Source: JBBWZH01 sp035544115
GTDB taxonomy: Bacteria > Actinomycetota > Actinomycetes > Mycobacteriales > CADCTP01
Assembly: GCA_963714145.1 (NCBI GenBank)
Contig: OY970235.1
Coordinates: 4,836,001 to 4,900,000 of the forward strand
DNA length: 64,000 bases
Reading direction: 5' to 3'
Each line of letters starts with the position of its first letter. Position 1 is the first letter of the stretch. Made by a program: the position numbers and the translations under genes. Below, one piece after another: positions 25,416-33,874 of this stretch. Under the pieces are notes generated by a model, which saw only the letters and a list, made by a program, of their open reading frames with translations, was not told the DNA's origin and did not search any database.

Positions 25416-26972
25416 GTGCGGCCGCGATCGGCGGCAGAGCACCCGCAGCCGGCGGCAGCCCGGCCGGCCAGCCAGCCGGCGAACGGGCGGCGGGCCGCGC
25501 TGGTGGCGACGCTGACGGCGGCGAACGGGGGCGGCTGGCCGACCCCGCCGCCGGACGTCACCGGCCTGGAGGTGCGGGCGGACCTGGTCGGCGACATCGA
25601 TCCGGCGCCGCTGCGCCGCGGCTTCCGCGGCCCGATCTGCTACACCCTGCGCAGCGCCGGCGCCGGCGGGCACGACGGCGGCTCGCTGCCGAGCCGGCAC
25701 GAGCGGCTGGTCCGCGCCCGGGCCAGCTACGACCTGGTCGACCTGGAAGCCGACCTCGACCTGACCCCGCAGGTGCTGGCCGAGATCCCGGCGGCGCAGC
25801 GGCGCGTCTCCTGGCACGGTGGCCCGGTTGCCGCGCCGGTCGACCTGGCCGCGCTGACCGACGCCTTCGGCCGGGCCACGCGCACCCCGGCCCGGCTCTA
25901 CCTGCTGGCGCCGACCGTGACCACCGCGGAGGAAGCGCTGGCGCCGCTGCTGCTGCTGGCCCGGCTCGGCCGGTCGGACGTCACCGCGTTCGGCGCCGGT
26001 GCGGCCGGCACCTGGAGCCGGCTGCTCGCGCCGTGGTTCGGTGCCCCGGTGGCCTACGGCCGGCTCGGCGGCACCGGTCCCGCCGGCCCGGACACCGACG
26101 GGCTGCCCAGCATCGATCAGCTCCGCACCGACTACCCGCTGCCGGCGTTGCCGGCGCTTCGGTTCGTCTGCGGCATCGTCGGCAGGTCGGTGGATCATTC
26201 GCTGTCCCCCCGGCTGCACAACGCCGCCTACCACGCCCTCGGCCTGCCCGGCCTCTACCTGCCGTTCCAGGTGGAGAACCTGGCGCGGTTCTGGCCCTCG
26301 GTGGCCGACCAGCTGGCGGGGCTCGGGATCACGCTGCGCGGTGTCACGGTCGCCTCACCGCACAAGGAATCGGCGCTGCAGGTCGCGGAGAGCGGCAGCG
26401 CGACCGTCCGCGCGGTCGGCGCCGCCAACGCGCTGGTCCGGCTCGGCGGCCGCGGGCGGGCCGACGCGTCCGAGGGCGCGGTGCGGACCCTGGCCGAGGC
26501 GGGCATCCCGCTCGCCGGCCGGAAGGTGGCGGTGATCGGCTGCGGCGGCGCCGGCCGGGCGGTGGCCTACGGGCTGCTGGCCGCCGGGGCCGAGCCGACG
26601 CTGGTCAACCGCGGCGCCGAACGCGGCCGGTTCGCCGCCGACCTGCTCGGCCTGCCGTTCGTGCCGCTGGCCGACTTCGCGCCGGCCGGCTACTCGCTGC
26701 TGGTCAACGCGACCCCGCTGCGGGCCGAGTCGCCGGTCCGGGTCGCCGACCTGGACGAGGACGCGGCCGTGCTGGACATGGTCTACGGACCCACCCCGAC
26801 CGCCCTCGTCACCGCCGCCCGCGACCGCCAACTGACCACAGTGGACGGACAGCAGGTGCTGCTGGCCGAGGTGGCCGACCAGTTCTGGCTGATGACCGGA
26901 CGGCGGATGCCCGACCTCGCCCATATCGTCCGCCCCCGCGACGCGGCGAGCCCCGCCGCTGGAAGGAAGTGA
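25416..26972 (+). CDS. DHQ-dehydratase-like/shikimate-dehydrogenase-like fusion (copy 2)
   Basis: The 518-aa paralogue of the protein at 19985 has the same two halves. The dehydratase-like half (about residues 45-220) has GLEVRADLVGD, DLVDLEADLDL and RVSWHGG but, like copy 1, shows PARLYLLAP where the Schiff-base Lys should be. The dehydrogenase half (about 245-500) has SLSPRLHN, SPHKESA with the catalytic Lys, IGCGGAGRAV and VNRGAERG. Its substrate segment differs: the stretch equivalent to NTDG-G reads RADASEGAV, and the preceding loop is Gly/Arg-rich. The copies have therefore diverged in the active site and may act at different steps. It is first in an operon with the following enzymes. 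Confidence 0.85.
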   Translation: MRPRSAAEHPQPAAARPASQPANGRRAALVATLTAANGGGWPTPPPDVTGLEVRADLVGDIDPAPLRRGFRGPICYTLRSAGAGGHDGGSLPSRHERLVRARASYDLVDLEADLDLTPQVLAEIPAAQRRVSWHGGPVAAPVDLAALTDAFGRATRTPARLYLLAPTVTTAEEALAPLLLLARLGRSDVTAFGAGAAGTWSRLLAPWFGAPVAYGRLGGTGPAGPDTDGLPSIDQLRTDYPLPALPALRFVCGIVGRSVDHSLSPRLHNAAYHALGLPGLYLPFQVENLARFWPSVADQLAGLGITLRGVTVASPHKESALQVAESGSATVRAVGAANALVRLGGRGRADASEGAVRTLAEAGIPLAGRKVAVIGCGGAGRAVAYGLLAAGAEPTLVNRGAERGRFAADLLGLPFVPLADFAPAGYSLLVNATPLRAESPVRVADLDEDAAVLDMVYGPTPTALVTAARDRQLTTVDGQQVLLAEVADQFWLMTGRRMPDLAHIVRPRDAASPAAGRK

Positions 26973-27022
26973 GCGATGGCAACGGTGCGCCGCCAGCGCG
27001 CTACCGGCCAGGAGGCTCGGCC

Positions 27023-28222
27023 ATGACCGCCCTGATTCTCGGCGAGCCGGTCGGCAGCGAGCCGGTCGGTCGGGTGGCCAAGCTGGCCGCCGACGTGTTC
27101 GCCGACCGGGCCGACGAGTACGACCGGACCACCTCGTTCCCGGCCGCAGACTTCGACGACCTGTTCGCCGCCGGGCTGAACGCGCCGACCGTGCCGGCCG
27201 AGCACGGCGGGCTGGGGCTCGGGCCGATCCGCGGCGACACCTATCCGCTGTGGATGATGACGAAGGAGTTGGCCAAGGCTGACCTCTCGCTGGCCCGCTG
27301 CTGGGAGGGGCATGTCAACTCGCTGGTGCTGATCGACGCGCTCGGCTCGCCGGAGCAGCAAGCCCGCTGGTTCGAGGGCGTCACCACCCGCGGCGAGAAG
27401 TGGGTGGCCTGGAGCGGCGAGCCGCAGGCCCGCAAGCCCGGCGAGAAGCAGCGCTTCGGCACCACCGTCACCCGCGCCGACGGCGGCTGGGTGGTAGCGG
27501 GCAGCAAGGCGTTCGCCTCCAGCGCCTCGGGGGCAAACTGGGCGATCCTGCTGGTCAACACGGCCGGTCCCGGCGGCGCCCGGCACGCCGTCGGCCTGGA
27601 CGACCACCTGCTGCTGCTGGCCTGCGATCTGGCCGACCCCTCGATCAGCGTCGACGGGTCCTGGTGGGATCCGGTCGGGATGCGGGCGACGGTCAGCCAT
27701 GTGGTGCGCTTCGACGACACGTTCATCCCGGACGACCGGCAGATCGGCAACCCGGGCGACTACCTGCGGCAGGGCTGGCAGACCGCGTTCATCCCGCACT
27801 ACGCGGCCAGCTTCCTCGGCGCCGCCGAAGGTGCCTTCGACTACGCCCGCAGCTACCTGGACCGGCAGGACAAGACCGGCGACCCGTACGTCCAGCAGCG
27901 GGTCGGCAGCATGGCGGTCGACCTGGACACCGCGTACCTGTGGCTGCACTACGTCGCCGGCCTGTGGGACGGCGGCCACCGGCCGGCCGCCCAGCTCGCC
28001 GGCAGCCGGGCCCGGCACCTGGTCGAGCACCTTGCTCTGTCCACTGTGGACCACTGCATCCGCGCCTGCGGCGCGCGCTGCCTGGTCCGGCCCAGCCCGG
28101 TCGAGCGCATCCTGCGCGACCTGACCTTCTACGTCCGGCATGACAACGACGACCACATCCTCGCCGTGATCGGCAAGAGCGTCCTCGGCCGGGATCACGA
28201 CGCCTCCTTCTACAAGCCCTAG
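27023..28222 (+). CDS. Acyl-CoA-dehydrogenase-fold flavoenzyme
   Basis: The 399-aa protein has the ACAD fold: N-terminal helices, a middle beta domain (KWVAWSGEPQARKPGEKQRF, then VVAGSKAFASSASGANWAIL) and a C-terminal helical bundle (SFLGAAEGAFDYARSYL, HDNDDHILAVIGKS). ATG at 27023 follows CCAGGAGG; the upstream region has no better start. ACADs normally desaturate acyl-CoAs, but the fold also gives group D flavin monooxygenases and nitrososynthases that use reduced flavin from a partner reductase. The HDNDDH-rich C-terminus and the linked reductase gene at 19428 favour an oxygenase. Hydroxylation of nitrogen or of the ring is possible; the substrate is unknown. Confidence 0.84.
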   Translation: MTALILGEPVGSEPVGRVAKLAADVFADRADEYDRTTSFPAADFDDLFAAGLNAPTVPAEHGGLGLGPIRGDTYPLWMMTKELAKADLSLARCWEGHVNSLVLIDALGSPEQQARWFEGVTTRGEKWVAWSGEPQARKPGEKQRFGTTVTRADGGWVVAGSKAFASSASGANWAILLVNTAGPGGARHAVGLDDHLLLLACDLADPSISVDGSWWDPVGMRATVSHVVRFDDTFIPDDRQIGNPGDYLRQGWQTAFIPHYAASFLGAAEGAFDYARSYLDRQDKTGDPYVQQRVGSMAVDLDTAYLWLHYVAGLWDGGHRPAAQLAGSRARHLVEHLALSTVDHCIRACGARCLVRPSPVERILRDLTFYVRHDNDDHILAVIGKSVLGRDHDASFYKP

Positions 28223-28278
28223 CCAGTAGGCAGTCGGCGGAGGCCGCCGCCAACCAGCAGCGAAAGGCGGTACATCTG

Positions 28279-28950
28279 GTGACGGACCTGCTGTCCCTGC
28301 GAGGCTTCTACCTGTCCAGCGCCGACGGCCAACGCAGCGTCTTCCACGTCTGGGAGCGCGGCGGCGCGGTCGGCGACTCGGTGACGCCGTCCACCTACAG
28401 CCCGTCCTACCAGCACTGGATGGAGAACCTGCTGCGCAAACACCTGGACGGCACCGCCGACCCCGGCCTGCTCAGCGTTGGCTGCGGCAACGCGGTGATC
28501 GAGGCCGCGCTGCATTCCGCCGGCTACCGGGTGCTCGGCGTCGACGCCTTGGCCGAGGCGGTCGAACTGGCTCTGGGCAAGGGCATCGACGCGGTCTGCG
28601 CCGACGTGATGACCTGGACGCCGCCGCCCGGCGGATGGAACGTCGTGTACGCCGACGGGCTGCTCGGGCACCTGTACGACCCGGAGCAGGGCCTGCAGCC
28701 GACGCTGCGCCGGTTCCGGTCGTGGCTGCCGGCCGGCGGCGTGCTGGTCGTCTCCAACGACAGCCCGCGGACCGAGGTGGACACCGAGCAGCATCCGGCG
28801 GTACCAGGGTTCACCTGGCTATCTGGGCGGTATCTACAACGGCAGGTGGAGATGGCCGGTTTCACTGAGGCCAGCAGCGCGCTCTTCACCTACCAGCGCC
28901 CGGTCACCGGCCCCCGGGAGCGGGTCATCGTCACCGGGCTCGTGCCGTAG
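28279..28950 (+). CDS. SAM-dependent methyltransferase
   Basis: This 223-aa class I methyltransferase has GLLSVGCGNAVIEAALHSAG (motif I, about residues 61-80), GVDAL ending strand 2, AVCADVMTWTPPPGGWNVVY (about 100-120) and a post-core LPAGGVLVVSNDS. GTG at 28279 is preceded by AAGGCGG with adequate spacing. It lies 56 bases after the ACAD-fold gene and 19 before the aminotransferase, in one operon. It probably N- or O-methylates the cluster product. Confidence 0.86.
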   Translation: MTDLLSLRGFYLSSADGQRSVFHVWERGGAVGDSVTPSTYSPSYQHWMENLLRKHLDGTADPGLLSVGCGNAVIEAALHSAGYRVLGVDALAEAVELALGKGIDAVCADVMTWTPPPGGWNVVYADGLLGHLYDPEQGLQPTLRRFRSWLPAGGVLVVSNDSPRTEVDTEQHPAVPGFTWLSGRYLQRQVEMAGFTEASSALFTYQRPVTGPRERVIVTGLVP

Positions 28951-28969
28951 CAGTCAGGAGACGGGCTCC

Positions 28970-30187
28970 GTGACGACGGAACTTGCATTGCTGGGTGGTT
29001 CGCCGGTACGTCCAGATCCGTTCCCGCCGTGGCCGGTGCACGGGCACCGGGAACGGGAGCTCCTGCTATCGGTGCTGGAGAGCGGAAACTGGTCGTATGA
29101 CGGCCCGATGGAAACCGAGTTCAACCGGCGCTTCGCCGAGCTCTGCGACACCGCGTACGCCTTCTGCGTGCCGAACGGGACGCTCAGCCTGGAGATCGCC
29201 CTGCGCGCGCTCGAGATCGGCCCCGGCGACGAGGTCATCCTCTCCGCGCTCAGCTTCATCTCCCCGGCGTGGGCGATCGTCCAGGTTGGCGCGGTCCCGG
29301 TGTTCGCCGACATCCGCGAGTCCGACTGGTGCCTGGACCCGGAGTCGGTCCGCGGGCTGGTCGGCCCGGCCACCCGCGCCATCCTGCCGGTGCACCCCTT
29401 CTGCCAGCTCGCCGATATGGACCGCCTGCTCGACATTGCCGGAGAGCACTCGCTGCGGGTGCTAGAGGACTGCGCGCACGCGCACGGGTCGAGCTGGCGT
29501 GGCCGGCCCGCCGGCTCGCTGGGTGACCTCGGTTCGTTCAGCTTCCAGCAGTCCAAGCCGATGACGGCCGGTGAGGGCGCGGTGCTGGTCACCTCGGCGG
29601 AGGGGCTCGCGCACCGCATCTACGGCCTGCGCAACCTCGGCCGGCAGTGGCGGCCGGACAGCCCGCTGGGCTTCGGCGGCAACTACCGGATCACCGAGTT
29701 CCAGGCGGCCGTGCTGCTGGCCCAGCTGGACCGGCTGGACGAGCAGATCGACCGCAAGACCGCCAACATCGAGCTGTTCCGCGACCGGGTCCGGGCGGTC
29801 CCCGGCGTCCACCCGCTGGCCGCCCAGCCGCAGGTCACCCGGCAGAACGCGCTCGGCGTCGCGGTGAACATCGAGCCGGCCGAGTTCCAGCACGTCCCGC
29901 TCGCCCGGCTGGTGGCCGCGCTGGCCGCCGAGGGCGTGCCGGTGCGTCCGGCCGATCCGGTCATCTACCGGGCCCCGACCTGGCTCTCCGGCCTGCGGGA
30001 GCGGCGCTGGCCGGTGGGCGCCGACCCGGCCCGGCAGCTGGGCCTGACCGCCTCCTGCCCGGTGGCCGAGCGGGTGTCCCAGCGTGGCCTGGTGATCCGC
30101 CAGACCGCGTTCCTGGGCGGCAGCGCGGACGTCGACGACATCGTCGCCGCGTTCGAGAAGGTCCAGCGCTTCGCCAAGAGCCTGTAG
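28970..30187 (+). CDS. DegT/DnrJ/EryC1/StrS aminotransferase
   Basis: The 405-aa PLP enzyme has the family hallmarks: LALLGGSPVRPDPFPPWPVH at the start, VPNGTLSLEIALRALEIGPG, the PVHPFCQLADMD region, EDCAHAHG, and FSFQQSKPMTAGEGAV with the PLP Lys near residue 195. The opening and the active-site string are closest in style to scyllo-inosose aminotransferases (StsC) and AHBA synthases, which act on ring ketones, rather than to sugar-nucleotide aminotransferases. It should convert a ring ketone to an amine with Glu or Gln as donor, the step before amidino transfer by the enzyme at 31734. Confidence 0.93.
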   Translation: MTTELALLGGSPVRPDPFPPWPVHGHRERELLLSVLESGNWSYDGPMETEFNRRFAELCDTAYAFCVPNGTLSLEIALRALEIGPGDEVILSALSFISPAWAIVQVGAVPVFADIRESDWCLDPESVRGLVGPATRAILPVHPFCQLADMDRLLDIAGEHSLRVLEDCAHAHGSSWRGRPAGSLGDLGSFSFQQSKPMTAGEGAVLVTSAEGLAHRIYGLRNLGRQWRPDSPLGFGGNYRITEFQAAVLLAQLDRLDEQIDRKTANIELFRDRVRAVPGVHPLAAQPQVTRQNALGVAVNIEPAEFQHVPLARLVAALAAEGVPVRPADPVIYRAPTWLSGLRERRWPVGADPARQLGLTASCPVAERVSQRGLVIRQTAFLGGSADVDDIVAAFEKVQRFAKSL

Positions 30188-31737
30188 TGCGCGCCGATCC
30201 CGAACTGTCGCCGCGCGCCCGGCGGCGGCTGGATCCCGCGCTGCGCCGGCTGGCCCTCGTCGTCGTGGTCGGCAGCATGATGACCAGCCTCGACGCGATG
30301 ATCGTCAATATCGCGATCGTCACGCTGGACCACCAGTTCCACTCTCCGCTGTCGACCACCCAGTGGGTGGTCACCGGCTACCTGCTGGCGTTGTCGATGA
30401 CCATCCCGATCACCGGCTGGGCGGTCGAGCGGTTCGGCACGAAGCCGACCTGGGTCGTCTCGCTGGTGCTGTTCATGGTCGGTTCCGTGCTGTCCGGCTT
30501 CGCCTGGTCGATCACCAGCCTGATCGTGTTCCGGGTGCTGCAGGGGATGGGCGGCGGGCTGCTGCTGCCGGCCGGGCAGACCATGCTGGCCCGCGCCGCC
30601 GGCACCCACCAGATGGGCCGGATGGCCAGCGTGATCGCGATCCCGGCGATGTTCTCGCCGGTGCTCGGCCCGGTGCTCGGCGGCCTGATCATCAGCCACC
30701 TGAACTGGCGGTGGATGTTCTTCATCAACGTCCCGGTCTGCACCGCCGCGATCGTGCTGGCGGTGCGGATGCTGCCCGCCGACGGCGAGCGCCAGCGCGG
30801 CCGCCACCTCGACGTGCTCGGGCTGGCGCTGCTGTCCCCCGGCCTGGCCACGCTGGCCTTCGGGCTGTCCCAGGCGGCCGGGCCGGGCGGGTTGACCAGC
30901 CCGCGGGTTGCCGCCTGCGCCGGCACCGGCGCGCTACTGCTGATCGCCTTCTGCCGGCACGCGCTGCACACCACCCGGACCCCGCTGGTGGACATCCGGC
31001 TGTTCGGGCTGCGCAGCTTCCGGGCCGCCTCCTGGGGCCTGTTCGGCTACACCGCCACCGTGCTGAGCATGGACTTCGTGCTGTCGCTGTACCTGCAGAC
31101 GGTGCGCGGCCAGAACCCGCTCAGCGCCGGGCTGCTGATCGCGCCGTGGGGCGTCGGCGCGGCTTGCACGATGGTGCTGTCCATGCGGGTCGTCGACCGC
31201 CGGGGCCCGCGCAGCCGGGTGCTGGTCGGCATGGTGCCGGTGCTCGCCGGCGCCGTCATCTACAGCCAGGTCGGCCCGAACACCAGCCTGCAGGTGCTCG
31301 GCGCCGCGATGTTCGTGGTCGGGCTGGGGCATGGGCTGGTGCTGCCGGCGCTGACCGCGACGATCTACCGCGAGCTGGTCCGGTCGGCGGTGCCGGCGGC
31401 GAGCATGCTGTTCAACATCGTCGCGCGGGTCGCCGGCTCGTTCGGCACCGCCACCGCGGCGGTTGTGCTGCAGATCCAGATCCGGCTGATGATGCCGCGG
31501 CTCGGCGGCAGCGGCAGCCTCTCCGACGTCTCCGGCGCCACCGCGCCGGAGGCCCGCGAGCGGCTGGCCACCGCGTTCGGGCGGAGCTTCTGGTGGGCCC
31601 TGGTGCTCGGCGCCGTCGTGCTGGTGGCGGCGCTGCGGATCCCGCGGATGACCCGGATGGGCACGGCCGGCGAGGCCGACGGAGATGTCGCCGCGCGCTC
31701 CCGCGACGGCGACTCTGGAGGGAGAAAAGCGTCATGA
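30187..31737 (+). CDS. MFS multidrug-type exporter (DHA2, 14 TM)
   Basis: The 516-aa protein has about 14 hydrophobic segments and DHA2 (EmrB/QacA) motifs: VVVGSMMTSLDAMIVNIAIV in TM1 with the charged Asp, VVTGYLLALSMTIPITGWAV in TM2-3, and LPAGQTMLARAAG in the TM4-5 region. GTG at 30187 overlaps the upstream stop by one base (TAGTG), and its own stop overlaps the next ATG. It probably exports the cluster product and gives self-resistance. Confidence 0.93.
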   Translation: MRADPELSPRARRRLDPALRRLALVVVVGSMMTSLDAMIVNIAIVTLDHQFHSPLSTTQWVVTGYLLALSMTIPITGWAVERFGTKPTWVVSLVLFMVGSVLSGFAWSITSLIVFRVLQGMGGGLLLPAGQTMLARAAGTHQMGRMASVIAIPAMFSPVLGPVLGGLIISHLNWRWMFFINVPVCTAAIVLAVRMLPADGERQRGRHLDVLGLALLSPGLATLAFGLSQAAGPGGLTSPRVAACAGTGALLLIAFCRHALHTTRTPLVDIRLFGLRSFRAASWGLFGYTATVLSMDFVLSLYLQTVRGQNPLSAGLLIAPWGVGAACTMVLSMRVVDRRGPRSRVLVGMVPVLAGAVIYSQVGPNTSLQVLGAAMFVVGLGHGLVLPALTATIYRELVRSAVPAASMLFNIVARVAGSFGTATAAVVLQIQIRLMMPRLGGSGSLSDVSGATAPEARERLATAFGRSFWWALVLGAVVLVAALRIPRMTRMGTAGEADGDVAARSRDGDSGGRKAS

Positions 31738-32840
31738 CCCAGGTATCCCCGGAGCGGCCGTCCCGGGCGCGGGCGAGCGGTCCGGTGGTCTGCTCGTACA
31801 CCGAGTGGGACCCGCTCGAGGAGATCATCGTCGGCACCGCCCGCGGCGCCGTCCGGCCGGCCGCCGCGCCGAGCCGGCCCGGCACGCAGAGCGACCGGCA
31901 CCCGCCCGAGGCCATCGACGCCGCCGAGCGGCAGCTCGACGGGTTCGCCGCGCTGCTGGCGGCCGAGGGCGTCGTCGTCCGCCGGCCGGAGCCGCTGGAC
32001 CAGGTCCGCCGGGTGCAGACGCCGGACTTCGTCGCCGACGCCGGCCGCGCCCAGACCTGCCCGCGGGACGTGCTGCTGGTGGTCGGCGACGAGATCATCG
32101 AGGCGACCATGTCCGACCGGGCCCGGTACTTCGAGCACCTGGCGTACCGGCCGCTGATCCGGGAGTACTTCCGGCAGGGCGCCCGGTGGACCGCCGCGCC
32201 CAAGCCGTCGATGGCCGACCAGATGTACGTGCCGGGCTACGAGGAGGCCTCCCGGCCCTACGACCTGGCCAGCCACCCGAACCTGACCGAGACCGAGCCG
32301 TGCTTCGACGCCGCCTGCTTCGCCCGGCTGGGCCGGGACATCGTCTGGCAGCCGGATCTGGTCAGCAACCAGTTCGGGGCCGACTGGCTGCAGCGGCACC
32401 TGGGCCCGGAGTACCGGATCCACCGGATCGAGTTCGCCCAGCGGCAGCCGATCCACATCGACGCGACGATGGTCCCGCTGCGGCCGGGGCTGGTGCTGGC
32501 CAACCCGGAGCGGCCGGCCCGGCACGGCGGCATGGACCTGTTCACCAGCAACGGCTGGCAGGTCGTCGCGCCGGTCCCGTCGGCCCGGCCGAAGCGGAAG
32601 ACCCGGCCGTGGGAGGTCAGCGAGTGGATCTCCATGAACGTGCTCTGCCTGGACGAGCACACGGTCGTCGTGGAGCAGGCAGAGGAGCCGTTCATCGACC
32701 AGCTCAAGGGATTGGGTTTCGACGTGATTCCGTGCCCGTTCGACGCGGTGTACGGATTCGGCGGTAGTTTTCACTGCTGCACGACTGACATACGTCGGCG
32801 GGGAACCCTGCAGTCCTACTTCCCCGCCCTGGACGGCTGA
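31734..32840 (+). CDS. Glycine/inosamine amidinotransferase (StrB type)
   Basis: The 368-aa protein has all catalytic elements of the amidinotransferase family: an Asp in EPCFDAACFARLGRD (about residues 187-201), His in HIDATMVPLRPG (about 240), and Cys in GGSFHCCTTDIRRRG (about 341-355). These enzymes move an amidino group from arginine to an amine; relatives are AGAT and StrB1, which makes guanidino-scyllo-inositols. It lies directly after an StsC-like aminotransferase and the exporter, with ATGA coupling. A guanidino group on a carbocyclic amine is therefore the expected chemistry. Confidence 0.94.
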   Translation: MTQVSPERPSRARASGPVVCSYTEWDPLEEIIVGTARGAVRPAAAPSRPGTQSDRHPPEAIDAAERQLDGFAALLAAEGVVVRRPEPLDQVRRVQTPDFVADAGRAQTCPRDVLLVVGDEIIEATMSDRARYFEHLAYRPLIREYFRQGARWTAAPKPSMADQMYVPGYEEASRPYDLASHPNLTETEPCFDAACFARLGRDIVWQPDLVSNQFGADWLQRHLGPEYRIHRIEFAQRQPIHIDATMVPLRPGLVLANPERPARHGGMDLFTSNGWQVVAPVPSARPKRKTRPWEVSEWISMNVLCLDEHTVVVEQAEEPFIDQLKGLGFDVIPCPFDAVYGFGGSFHCCTTDIRRRGTLQSYFPALDG

Positions 32841-32878
32841 GCGCTGGCCCGGCGGTTCAGCCAGAGGAGGCGAGGTCC

Positions 32879-33319
32879 GTGACCGAGACCGGCACGTCCA
32901 TCCGCTACGTCCGCGAGGCGGACCGGATCCCCGACGGCGAGCCGCTGCGGCTGGGGCCGCTCCAGCTGGCGCCGATCCTGGGCCGGTGGACGAACACCAA
33001 CCCGCGCAGCCGCGGGGTGGCCCGGTTCGTGGTGTCCGAACGCGACGGCCAGGTATGGGTGCGGGCCTGGGGCGGCGACCCGGACACCGGGCAGTCGCAC
33101 GACTGGGGCGAGGTCGCCGTCGACACGCTCTACTCCGACGGCCCGCGGTCGGCCAAGGGCTGCGCGTTCACCGCCAGGTTCGACCACGGCCACGCGCACA
33201 CGCTGGTGCAGACCAACCAGAACCACGGGGTGACCGTGCTCGCCCTCTACACCAGGTTCACCGACGGCAGCGGCCGGCAGAACTACTTCACCCGCGAGTT
33301 CTACCAGCGGGAAGCGTGA
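32879..33319 (+). CDS. Cluster-specific single-domain protein A
   Basis: This 146-aa protein has one domain homologous to that at 33327 and to both halves of the protein at 47757. Shared landmarks are LGRWTNTNPRSRGVARFVVS (opening strand), DWGEVAVDTLY, FTARFDHGHAHTLVQTNQNH, GVTVLALYTRFTDGSG and a final NYFTREFY. No signal peptide or membrane segment is visible. The repeated strand pattern suggests a small beta-barrel, lipocalin-like in feel, but no family was recognised. GTG at 32879 follows AGAGGAGGCGAGG. It is next to the amidinotransferase and before protein B; a binding or chaperone role for a biosynthetic intermediate is speculation. Confidence 0.8.
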   Translation: MTETGTSIRYVREADRIPDGEPLRLGPLQLAPILGRWTNTNPRSRGVARFVVSERDGQVWVRAWGGDPDTGQSHDWGEVAVDTLYSDGPRSAKGCAFTARFDHGHAHTLVQTNQNHGVTVLALYTRFTDGSGRQNYFTREFYQREA

Positions 33320-33326
33320 GGCGGGC

Positions 33327-33830
33327 ATGACAGTGGACACGACAGTGCCGCAGACCGAAGTGGCGTACACGCGCGGCGACGACCGGCTGCCGATGCTGCA
33401 CGGCCCGGTCGGTGTGGAGCAGATCGTCGGCCGGTGGCGCAACCCGGACCAGGCCTCCGGCGGCATCAGCGACATCGACGTCGAACTGCGGGACGGGCAG
33501 CTGTACGCGCGGGTCGCCGGCCTCGGCCCGGACGGGCTGATCGACTGGGGCGAGGTGCCGGCCGAGCTGTTCGCCGACATCTCGATGACCGGCGGCCAGC
33601 GCGCCGCGGTCGGGCCGGACGACGCCGGACAGGTCCCGCCGCACTACGCGGACATCTCCAGCAGCGGCGGTGGGCCGGCCTTCCTGGCCACGTTCGACCA
33701 CGGGTTCCTCCGGGTCGACCTGCAGTGCCGGCTCAACCTCGGGCTGCTGGTGGTCGCCATCTACAGCCAGTTCACCGACGACAGCGGACGACCCAACTAC
33801 TTCCTACGGCCGGTGTACGCGCGCCGCTGA
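33327..33830 (+). CDS. Cluster-specific single-domain protein B
   Basis: The 167-aa paralogue of the preceding gene begins 7 bases after it. It has VGRWRNPDQASGGISDIDVE, IDWGEVPAELFADI, an extra loop of about 20 residues (MTGGQRAAVGPDDAGQVPPH), then FLATFDHGFLRVDLQCRLN, GLLVVAIYSQFTDDSGR and PNYFLRPVY. The end is closest to the second half of the protein at 47757 (FDHG/YDHG, GLLVVA, FTD-SGR). The tandem A-B pair matches the fused two-domain form there, so the two may form a heterodimer. Function unknown. Confidence 0.8.
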   Translation: MTVDTTVPQTEVAYTRGDDRLPMLHGPVGVEQIVGRWRNPDQASGGISDIDVELRDGQLYARVAGLGPDGLIDWGEVPAELFADISMTGGQRAAVGPDDAGQVPPHYADISSSGGGPAFLATFDHGFLRVDLQCRLNLGLLVVAIYSQFTDDSGRPNYFLRPVYARR

Positions 33831-33874
33831 CCCCAGCGCCGGCCGGCCGGATCATCCAGTTCCCAGGAGGCTCG

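Noticed and set aside
19985..26972. Primary shikimate-pathway genes
   Set aside because: Two diverged copies in a specialised-metabolism cluster, both missing the dehydratase Lys, argue against housekeeping AroD/AroE.
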